From positions 12,248,922 to 12,312,921 of the forward strand of contig NC_092678.1 of NCBI RefSeq assembly GCF_964355755.1: a stretch of 64,000 bases of DNA, given 5' to 3'. This DNA comes from Antedon mediterranea. Lineage: Eukaryota; Echinodermata; Crinoidea; Comatulida; Antedonidae. Below the pieces are notes generated by a model, which saw only the letters and a program-made list of their open reading frames with translations, had not been told where the DNA came from and made no database searches. Shown here piece after piece: positions 58,396-64,000 of the stretch. How positions within the stretch are numbered: the stretch's first letter is position 1; each line of letters opens with the position of its first letter. Position numbers and translations under genes: made by a program.

Positions 58396-59152
58396 ATTGT
58401 TGTTGTTATTGTTGTTGCTATTGTTATTTTTATTATTATTATTATGCACTTTACAAAGCACTAATACTACCTGTTGTGACTTACTGTTGTTGTATGTGGG
58501 CACCTACTGAAATATCTCATATGTATAGACTTGAAAGGGTTCAGAGAAAGGCCACTAGAATAATTATGTACAGAAAAGAAGGAAATTGGGACACTTCATA
58601 TTTATATAGGTTAAAGACCCTAAATATTTTAAGTATTGAAGATATATTTAAAGTGTATAGACTCACATTAGGTTTTAAAATAACGCATGGCCTCTGTCCA
58701 TCATCCTTTAATGAGTTTGTGAGATCAAGTGAGAGGGGTGAAGGGCGGTTAATACATTGGAAGGCAAAGACCAATACATTTTTAAATTCATCGTTTGTTA
58801 TTTTCCCTAGATTATGGGAGCAACTTCCCAATGAAATTAAACAATGTGCTACAATTTCAGACTTTAAAGCCCAACTCATCAAATATTTGATCTCAAAATA
58901 TTAAGTTGTAATTGTTTATATTGTTTATTCAATGCAGCTTATTTTTAATTGGTGTATCTCATTATAACTTTGTTTTGTTTTGTTTTATTTTGACTTAATT
59001 TGTGTTACTTAGTTTTGTTATTTTTGTATTTTATAAGGAATGATGGAGTAAGAGCAGTTTTCTGTTTGGGCTCATGCCTATTACTTGCTTCTGGCAAATT
59101 GAATTGTAAAATGTACTTTATGAAATTTTGCCGAATAAATATTATTATTAAA

Positions 59153-59197
<45 letters not shown>

Positions 59198-60345
59198 GTT
59201 GTTGTTGTTTCGATCGTTGTTTTTGATATGCTTCTGAGGACGATTAAAGCATATTGATCGAAACGTCGAGAAACTCGACAGTTTTTTTCAAAACTACTAT
59301 ACGTTGTGTACCGCAAACTTTATATCAACATTTGATTTCGCCATGCAAACCTTCAAACAATAAAATAAATGTTACAGCAACAACGTATTGGAATCTGGAT
59401 GCAATGTTCCCGGATATATCCCATGTGACGCATGCGTAGCAATCAAAGGCACATGGCAGAACACTAGATTAAATTCGACTATGTAAACAAAATTCGAGGA
59501 ATTGTTAGTATTTAAGAACTGACGAGATTTTATTTATGAGTATGTTTCAGTTTATCTTGTTTTGAAATTAAATGAGATAAAAATAAATTTAAACCATAAA
59601 TATTTCTTACAAAAAACACTGCTCGCTTGTTGACATAACAGTTTTAAAGATATATTGTCCCCCTGAAAACATATTTTTTATTTCAAATTTGTTTTTGAAT
59701 GTGTCATTTTATAATAGTTATTCACGTTATCCAAACAATTATTTACCTGCAAAAAATGTAATTTAAAGAAAAATACTTTAACTTGTCTGTCAGACAATGT
59801 TTTTTTGGGTTATAATTAAACGTTTCTTTTCTATATTATTTTTTTGTTACAGAAGTGAATAACTTTTGTATTTGAAGTAAAATATATAAAATGTCATAAT
59901 TGTGCAATTGAAATTGAAAATTACAAAATACTGATTCTTAAAAAGATGATGTGCTTATTAAATAATTTAAATAAAGGAGATTGAATGTTATGAGATATGC
60001 AATAGCATTGATTGATATTGATTGATAAATGACGTGTCAAAAAAGAGATTCTGCAAATTTTGTTTATTGGGTTCCAATTTTGCTTTTGCTTGCTGTGCAT
60101 GCGTCGCTTGAAGCGATATCCGTGATCTAGGGATTGACATTGTTACAGTCGCACGTGCATTATAATAGCTACCTATAAATATAACAAAGCGTCAATCAAA
60201 TACCTGCACAGCCGTAGAGTTCCATTCTTAAATCTGGCCAGTATAGTATTTTATATGGATAAATACGAATGTATCGAGCATTTACAGGAGAGAAAAACGA
60301 ATTGGTAACGACACTCTCTGAATCAATAACATTTCCAGAAAATCG
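44000..60345 (-). CDS. Discoidin / C-type lectin modular protein, 3' part (5' incomplete)
   Basis: Eleven exons join in phase on the minus strand: 60345-60204, 58259-58099, 49993-49873, 49025-48362, 47864-47675, 47326-47125, 46087-45876, 45698-45485, 45218-45030, 44646-44494, 44214-44014. They give about 816 residues: the end of an F5/8 type C domain, tandem beta-sandwich-like repeats, a C-type lectin domain, a Cys-rich segment and a C-terminal domain with an Asp-box-like motif. The modules suggest an extracellular or cell-surface carbohydrate- or matrix-binding protein. I do not recognise a named orthologue. The start codon, signal peptide and first half of the discoidin domain were not found. 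The 3' end is either a stop at about 44000 by read-through or a further exon near 43927. Confidence 0.85.
44014..44214 (-). CDS. Lectin-gene exon: C-terminal domain with Asp-box-like motif
   Basis: Begins in phase 1 after a CAATAG acceptor. Contains MYLHNVIGSDQSKGHIYGI and RSKDNGVTWHFVSKD. S-K-D-N-G-V-T-W fits the BNR/Asp-box pattern S.D.G.TW found in sialidase-like and Vps10-type propeller blades. A single box does not prove a propeller. The exon ends at a strong GTGAGT. If that is ignored, the frame ends after CELLLLP. Confidence 0.8.
44494..44646 (-). CDS. Lectin-gene exon before the Asp-box exon
   Basis: Phase 1 in and phase 1 out. Encodes YYDRGFVITKKLNDPANYII, FACNPSYGRLSQKF and SCYVQDDPPNGRWK, ending at an AAAG|GTGAGT donor. 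Cysteine-containing and aromatic-rich. With the next exon it forms one domain that I do not recognise. Confidence 0.8.
45030..45218 (-). CDS. Lectin-gene exon: cysteine-rich segment
   Basis: Encodes KWANTQTCVCHYDLGSNQCD, CCVAGAHKCEDGKH and VCVRDSSNCP, about nine cysteines in 40 residues. It sits directly after the lectin domain. The pattern suggests a small disulphide-rich module, but I cannot name the family. Phases fit (1 in, 1 out). Confidence 0.8.
45485..46087 (-). CDS. Lectin-gene exons: C-type lectin domain
   Basis: Exon 46087-45876 encodes CRPGYTPYKKTCYRVFND, ETWDAAKVACEADNAQLVTI, FLRGLVS and YRYWIGLKDVG, ending phase 0 at GGA|GTAAGT. Exon 45698-45485 encodes EFKWTDGSSASYTKWLPN, DCGTAAYIEIYD, GGWDVMECTAILPAICEY. 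This is a complete CTLD with its W.G..., WTDG and C-terminal C...P.ICE motifs. The usual sugar- and calcium-binding triplets EPN/QPD and WND read LPN and WDV here, so classical calcium-dependent sugar binding is doubtful. Confidence 0.92.
46088..47124. other. Lectin-gene intron, no recognisable content
   Basis: About 1 kb of AT-rich intron. No reading frame with family features, no inverted-repeat element and no tandem array seen. Confidence 0.6.
47125..47326 (-). CDS. Lectin-gene exon: LGTIQ...DIGCG segment
   Basis: Phase 0 in and phase 1 out. Encodes LGTIQIAAKPTFRVRLGIDK, RRFVGVADLLWYSTVSSKVL and YSDRPDIGCG, and leads into the lectin domain. Looks like the last beta strands of the preceding domain plus a linker. 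The function is not recognised. Confidence 0.82.
47675..47864 (-). CDS. Lectin-gene exon: beta-sandwich segment
   Basis: Phase 2 in and phase 0 out, acceptor TTTCTAG, donor AAT|GTAAGT. Encodes DVILLIAIWHEGNSTGKAVD, VTFTIMTSKNVQYISI and a proline-rich close (QPPVVNTSMPGPTPV). The strand pattern resembles the repeats in the neighbouring 48362-49025 exon. Confidence 0.82.
48362..49025 (-). CDS. Lectin-gene large exon: beta-sandwich repeats
   Basis: 664 nt, phase 1 in and phase 2 out. Encodes PGVILRVNIKAEINDPGLVL, YVNIGQTVHINLVVEFPKGT, TDLIIEVTLPYNFSTN, FIEVTDQDASNNVLAFEVEV and HWLGIGMQIGDGTHIW. The pattern 'G..V.I.L.V..P.GTTDL.IEV.LP' is reminiscent of DUF11/surface-repeat beta sandwiches. Several N-glycosylation sequons (NIT, NFS, NKT, NGS) fit an extracellular location. 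Confidence 0.85.
49026..49872. other. Lectin-gene intron, no recognisable content
   Basis: About 0.85 kb, AT-rich. No clear repeat or gene seen; the short ATGATGATAATAATAAT run near 49810-49860 is simple sequence. Confidence 0.55.
49873..49993 (-). CDS. Lectin-gene exon: SDVKVIP...STVN segment
   Basis: Phase 0 in and phase 1 out, acceptor TTCTTTTCAG. Encodes SDVKVIPAFGATQHISLSFI and SDIRFEGTINSTVN. It completes the beta-sandwich begun in 58259-58099. The intron between the two is 8.1 kb because of nested transposons. Confidence 0.82.
52660..53480 (-). pseudogene. Transposon nuclease-like gene fragment (minus arm)
   Basis: Frames at 53426-52989 and 52977-52495 together cover EEADERMFVHVKHAAKICPR, ILVKTVDSDVVVISL, IEFGVGKHLKYISIHKI, YLFFHSFSSSDTTSSVQGK and DDIFLLQTIENIPPTSAALR. 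'D.DVVV' followed much later by 'G.D..S...GKGK' resembles the active-site and helix-turn-helix signatures of XPG/FEN1-like (PIN) nucleases. An in-frame break separates the two frames, so this copy is dead. No intact protein is described. Confidence 0.6.
53667..54780 (+). pseudogene. Transposon nuclease-like gene fragment (plus arm)
   Basis: The frame 53667-54068 covers an earlier part (LDGPAIINMLRPNDSKTFIE, RLDLFLDRYFNDSLKSGTR, LPNNWTTFFRF) that is missing from the minus arm. After a stop it continues at 54083-54361 with the EEADERMFVHV and FFHTISGCDRTSSV regions, again closed by a stop before GKGKATF. Further stops follow. This shows the gene order but the copy is not functional. Confidence 0.6.
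54817..55482. repeat. Inverted and duplicated segment inside the transposon
   Basis: 54817-55113 is an inverted copy of the 53100-53380 region, and 55107-55482 repeats 54437-54820 directly, including the same TGA-interrupted frame and GAGAAAGACTATTGAAAATA junction. It records at least one internal inversion plus duplication after the element lost function. Confidence 0.7.
58099..58259 (-). CDS. Lectin-gene exon after the discoidin domain
   Basis: Phase 1 in and phase 0 out. Encodes TNTVMNVNATLNDAHAIDYY, GAGDELKIDFFVNTTGMTSG and FTVTITAENME. The GAGDELKIDF pattern is paralleled by YVNIGQTVHINLVVEF in 48362-49025, so the protein has at least two related beta-sandwich repeats. Confidence 0.83.
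58310..58450 (+). repeat. Trinucleotide microsatellites
   Basis: (ATC)n/(ACC) runs at 58310-58355, then (TTG)n with TTA interruptions at 58363-58420, then (TTA)n. A second (TTA)n array at 59142-59197 is the 3' tail of the LINE fragment that follows. Confidence 0.95.
58465..59197 (+). mobile_element. 5'-truncated LINE fragment (CR1-like C-terminus)
   Basis: The frame 58476-58904 encodes MYRLERVQRKATRIIMYRKE, RLKTLNILSIEDIFKVYRLT and FPRLWEQLPNEIKQCATISD, the standard post-reverse-transcriptase region. A 3' untranslated part follows and it ends in (TTA)n. It is inserted in the lectin-gene intron next to a trinucleotide microsatellite. Confidence 0.8.
59198..60203. other. Lectin-gene intron remainder
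   Basis: AT-rich. The motif AGGACGATTAAAGCATATTG followed by GATCGAAACGTCGAG (59228-59275) resembles 'GAAACGTCG' tails of Penelope-like elements, but no gene is attached. Nothing else recognised. Confidence 0.45.
60204..60345 (-). CDS. Lectin-gene exon: second half of discoidin (F5/8C) domain
   Basis: Acceptor TTTTAG, donor GCAG|GTATTT. Encodes RFSGNVIDSESVVTNSFF, SPVNARYIRIYPYKIL and WPDLRMELYGC. 'F.GN.D....V.N.F..P..ARYIRI.P......LRMEL.GC' is the canonical C-terminal half of F5/8 type C domains, which bind phospholipid or carbohydrate at the cell surface. The first half must lie upstream and was not found within the window. Confidence 0.92.
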
Positions 60346-61082
60346 CTAAAATGTAAAATTACAAATATCAGATTTAATGCTTGCTATTAAATTCAATAAT
60401 AATTATTTAATCCATATAAAGAAAATGGAAGCTGAATAAATACTTACAAGTATTATACGCAACTTATGCACACAAAACAACATTTTAATTCAGCTGGAGC
60501 TGGTCAATCTTTTATATTGTTTTTGTTGTTGTTTATCATCTACTAAGCTATCTTCTTTGTTTCCACTCGTATTTCTCCACCCACTATTCACCAGCCTGTG
60601 CCTATTTTCTTTTTAATTTCTTTTATTCCACTACTCTCACTTGCACTGATGAAGGGCTGGTGTTACCCTAAAGCTCTGCTAATTTTTCTGCCTGTTTTAC
60701 ATTTACATTTTGATTTAGCTTTTTGCTTATTTTATTTTGTATTTCCATTGAGATTCAGCCACTGATAGAAAGATTCCTCCGTGTATTTACTATGCAGTGA
60801 CCACTTTGGTGTAGATAGATTATTGCATATCGCAATGAATTATAACTATATATAACTATACTATGATGAAATCTTTAAACATATAAAAAAATGATGCGCT
60901 GTCAAACTATATACTATTAAATTTAATATAATAATGAACATTTTAAGGCAGAAAGTTAATGTTAAGTTTGCTATTTTGGCCTATGAAAATGTCAAAATTT
61001 GTTTGATTGTCAAAATTATTGTTTTTTAAATTTAATATGGAATTAATGATGACTTAATCACCCTTTGTTCTCTTAATTTAGA
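60346..61082. other. Repeat-containing region upstream of discoidin exon
   Basis: Contains a copy (about 60645-60780) of the CACTGATGAAGGGCT...CTGCTAA repeat seen at 42880 and 62080. The rest is AT-rich with no supported exon. Confidence 0.5.
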
Positions 61083-61430
61083 GTGAGTGAGTGGCCGAGA
61101 CAGTGGAACCGTAATTACGTAGCCATAACATTGGCAAGGGTTCGAGGCTCACTCGCTCCATGGTTCTGGTGGTAGAACGAGTCTTCTCGGATAAGGACTA
61201 TAAACCGTAGGTCCAGTGTACACATAGCTCATGAGCACTTTAAAGAACCTAGTACATCTTTCGAGACGAGTAGGGGGTTACCCCGGTGTACTAGTCCTCA
61301 CAAACACAGCCACTGTCAAACACAGCCACTGTGCAAATTGGGACTGGACCGTTTTAGAGGTGTTTACCACCTGTTGGTCCAGATCCTTCACTAACTGAGT
61401 TAGTGAGAAGTCGAATAAATAAAATTTCAT
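61083..61430 (+). mobile_element. tRNA-derived SINE with conserved central domain
   Basis: The head 61085-61160 is tRNA-like of the Ser/Leu kind: box A GTGGCCGAGACAGTGG, box B GGGTTCGAGGCTC, and the 5' GAGTGAGTG pairs with 3' CACTCGCTC. The body has GGATAAGGACTATAAACCGT, GAGCACTTTAAAGAACCT and GAGACGAGTAGGGGG, like a central SINE domain shared among many marine invertebrates. It ends AATAAATAAAAT. Confidence 0.75.
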
Positions 61431-61539
61431 AAAAAATCATACATATGATGAACTTTAAAAAAATTAAATGCAAAATAGGTGTTCTCGAGAATTCTGACGA
61501 TCTATATTAATTAAAAAATTTATCATATTTTCAACATTT

Positions 61540-62076
61540 TGTTAACTTTATACACGACGTGCTTAGCCTGTCACTTGTATAGCGTAATTTCGAGTTGAAA
61601 AGTGAATCAAATATGATGATATTATTAGAGAAAGGTTGTAAAACAGAAATCGGGCAAAAAGAGTGCATATAAACATTTACCGCGCAGTGCGCGTGCAAAA
61701 ATGTGAGCACTCATGGCAATTTTTTAACTCTTAAAATTGCCTGATAGTACTCTTATTTCATCGAAAATAAATTTTGAAAATTTTAAGCGCGCGTACGCAT
61801 GCGTTGCATGCGCTACGCACGTAAATGTATTGCCATATGATGATTTATGCCCTGAAATTTATGAGTACCAAATTGTATTTAACTGTGATTCATGCTCGTG
61901 AAGATATGATTACAAACGTGATTTCGTTAAATTGTGCGTAGACTGCGTAATTGTTGATTGCGTGAAAACATAACCACATCCTTTCCTGGCCATAAGGAAC
62001 ATACTGTGAAAAATTGACTTAGCTAGATGATATCAAGACAAAGCCATATACACCGACATAGTGAAGTGTAGAGCGA
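61540..62076 (-). mobile_element. Microsatellite-bearing element, copy 3 (body, inverted)
   Basis: Reads as the reverse complement of the 10840-11460 body: CATATGATGATTTATGCCCTG, CGCGCGTACGCATGCG, ATAACCACATCC. It ends at ACACCGACATAGTGAAGTG with the tetranucleotide array almost gone. No second module. Confidence 0.7.
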
Positions 62077-62079
62077 AAA

Positions 62080-62400
62080 AAAGCGAAAAGCTAAATCAAA
62101 ATGATAAAGTGAAACAGCCAGAAAAGTTACCAGAGCTTTCGGGCAACACTAGCCCTTCATCAGTGCTGTTCCGCCGTACCACGCCGAGAATGTGAAAGAG
62201 TCTCTATCCAATCGAGTTTGAACAATACCATGAAAGCCACAGTGGTCTAATAGTTAGGACAGCTGCATATCAAGCAGACAGTCCGAGTTCGAGTCTCGGT
62301 TGGGGCGATATTTTCTCATTCTCACAGATTTCCTCATCTTTATCGTTTCAAATTAATTAATTAAATTGTCTTTGCCTGTTCTGTTTATATATATATATAT
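62080..62400 (+). mobile_element. Repeat remnant plus tRNA-like SINE copy
   Basis: 62080-62170 is the inverted GATGAAGGGC-type repeat. 62170-62400 is the tRNA-Glu-like SINE in forward orientation, with its head at 62236-62308 (box A GTGGTCTAATAGTTAGGACA, box B GAGTTCGAGTC), ending in a (TA)n tract. The loop of the tRNA-like arm reads ATATCAA. Confidence 0.72.
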
Positions 62401-62575
62401 ATATATAATACAACTTAATTAGTAAACAGGGTTACATTAGGTGGTTAAAATCAATGTCGAACGTATAAACCAATTTTATCGAGTCGAGTAAAAATTATAG
62501 AAGTAACGCTTGTTTTACCGAATGTTGCACTTACGTAAATTTATAATTATAATATAGATGAGTATTAAACAAGAT
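62401..62575 (-). mobile_element. Helitron-like 5' end fragment
   Basis: On the minus strand it reads TCTATATTATAATTATAAAT then TTACGTAAGTGCAACATTCGG, like the first ~170 bp of 27200-29760, ending at GTAACCCTGTTTACTAATT. The remainder of the element is absent. Confidence 0.65.
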
Positions 62576-62639
62576 CGTACACACTCGTGAGATTGTACAG
62601 TTTTTTTATTTTCAATTCCTATACATAGCAAGGTCACAT

Positions 62640-62790
62640 ACATGAGTGCAGTCGCGTGCTCCAATTTGAGTTAATGTTTACCCACCGACCGACCAACCAA
62701 CCGACTGACCAACCGACCGACCAACTAACCGACCGACATAGTAAGCTGTAGAGTCACGTTTGCATGCAACTAAAAAGGATCCTAGAACTC
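62640..62790 (-). mobile_element. Microsatellite-bearing element terminal fragment
   Basis: A (CCGA/CCAA)n array at 62683-62740 followed by CATAGTAAGCTGTAGAGTCACG and TTTGCATGCAACTA. The inverse matches the 5' edge of 10815 (TAGTTGC...ACGTGACTCTATAG), so it marks the outer end of this family. Confidence 0.6.
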
Positions 62791-63640
62791 ACCCGGAATG
62801 TGTTTGAGAGGGGAAATGGAATTTAAGGGGTCTGACATAAACCTTTCTGGTCAGATGTTTTGTTGTTGTTATGCATTGACATACTATGTTCAATTACTAA
62901 CTTTGATCCATGGATAAGATTGGGCAATATTAAAGTGTTAGGAAAGGGATAACTTTAAATTGGTCTGACATGACCTTTCCGATCGGATATATTGTCAGCT
63001 TTTGTTTTTTATGTTTTGACACTACAATATTTGTACAAATTTTGTGCGAGATGGAGTGAAATTAACTTGTTTGGGAGGGGCTAACTTATTAGTTATTATA
63101 CAATGTATTTATATACAAGAAAACACCTGCAACTGCTATCACAATATATCCTTTTCTGATAATCGTACCAAATTAGAAATATATTAGCATAATAGTATTT
63201 CTTAAAGCTACCCATTTTTCTATACTTGTTTCTTTATTGTTATATGTTTCACATTCAATGTTATACAGCATATTGCTTTTAAATGAATTCCATAAAGATT
63301 TACCCACTGGCTTATTTAATGCTGATAATATTTTTATTCTATAAATATTGAAAGCTGCAAATGTGTATATCAAATCTACTATGTTATCTCCCGTTCCTAG
63401 TATTAATTGCTTAAATGATATATTATTGTGGTTTATACATAATAATAATAATCGTGAAGAACCTTGTTAACATAAACAATATGCTAATACAAAATTTACA
63501 GAGGAGCAAAAACAAAAGATTTAATGTTTGGAAGAATAACACACTAAACAGATTCGCAAAGACCCCTGATGTCATAAACCAAACTTGGACTGACACATTC
63601 TTTTAATTTGGGACTCACTGAATTAAGAACATTGCCTCAT
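62791..63640. other. Unassigned AT-rich sequence
   Basis: Two short open frames (minus 63373-63173, plus 63415-63606) have no family features and are probably chance or decayed retroelement. GGTCTGACAT.A.CTTTC.G.TC.GAT occurs twice (62828 and 62961), suggesting an old duplication. Confidence 0.45.
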
Positions 63641-64000
63641 CGAATGATGATCTAATTATTCACCCGCTAGAGGGTGTCAGTAGTATCTAAACAAAGATGT
63701 CACAAAAGTCTGCGGAACAAACGACCTGACCACGAACAAAACTGTCGAAAACATCGCAAATGTATTTAAACATGCTATATTGAATTCTGAGTATTCGCGT
63801 CGAACTAAACAAACTAGAAAGTCTGAATGAAATATTAAAAACTATTGTAGAAGAGCAGGACATCATATTTGTAGATAACGAAAATAATTTTTGTTACAAG
63901 GATGATTTACCAGATGAATCTCTCCTTTGTGCTGATGGTCTCCATTTGTCGGAATCTGGTATAAACCGTAATTTTCAAAAAAAAAAAACGTATTTGAGCG
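63640..64000 (+). pseudogene. SGNH-hydrolase-like fragment, frameshifted, runs off the window
   Basis: One frame reads KVCGTNDLTTNKTVENIANV (63703 onward), with the G-x-N-D of SGNH block III. After a frameshift near 63795 another frame reads LNKLESLNEILKTIVEEQ and LLCADGLHLSESGI, the D..H of block V. Such domains occur both as host esterases and in ORF1 of some LINEs. In this repeat-rich setting a retroelement origin is more likely. Confidence 0.6.

Noticed and set aside
60448-60483. Possible first exon (MLFCVHKLRIIL) of the lectin gene
   Set aside because: The phase would fit, but it would leave half a discoidin domain and a poor signal peptide. It is probably chance.
62236-62308. Genuine tRNA gene
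   Set aside because: Stems are imperfect, the same sequence recurs inside repeat bodies, and it is one of several SINE heads. The same reasoning applies to 6178-6246, 21059-21130 and 61085-61160.

Overview
The window is animal nuclear DNA: AT-rich, interrupted by many introns with ordinary GT-AG splice sites, and packed with transposon remnants. The mixture of non-LTR retrotransposons, tRNA-derived SINEs, Helitron-like elements and microsatellite-bearing elements, plus the two host genes, suggests a marine invertebrate deuterostome, possibly an echinoderm. The species is an inference and cannot be fixed from the sequence alone.

Two host genes converge. On the + strand, positions 317-41553 hold what looks like a complete plexin (semaphorin receptor). 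I could thread 37 exons with matching reading phases into one protein of about 1,897 residues: signal peptide, sema domain, three PSI modules, IPT/TIG modules, one membrane helix, a split intracellular GAP domain and a Ras/Rho-binding insert. Its GAP half is unusual because the arginines known to drive GAP catalysis in plexins seem to be replaced. On the - strand, 60345 down to about 44000 holds the 3' part of a second gene, probably secreted or cell-surface. It has the end of a discoidin (F5/8 type C) domain, beta-sandwich-like repeats, a C-type lectin domain, a cysteine-rich segment and a C-terminal part with an Asp-box-like motif. Its 5' end lies outside the window or in unrecognised sequence.

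The introns are landing pads for mobile DNA. Plexin intron 9 (8572-21859) is a nested stack: an antisense L1/Tx1-type LINE is split by an 8-kb repeat with GGCGGAGGT-type ends, and that repeat is itself split by a LINE with two intact ORFs (12618-17524). Intron 5 has tRNA-derived SINE copies and a solo LTR. Intron 20 has two head-to-tail Helitron-like elements and a microsatellite-bearing element. The lectin-gene intron 49994-58098 has another triple nest: a Helitron-like element split by a 5'-truncated LINE, split in turn by a 4.5-kb inverted-repeat transposon carrying broken copies of an XPG/PIN-like nuclease-related gene. The last 3.6 kb is almost all repeats, ending in a broken SGNH-hydrolase fragment.

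Points most worth a second look: the probably catalytically dead plexin GAP; a perfect 282-bp tandem duplication of one plexin exon; a duplicated splice acceptor in front of exon 10; a possible short plexin isoform made by read-through after exon 30; and the inverted-repeat transposon with nuclease-like fragments.
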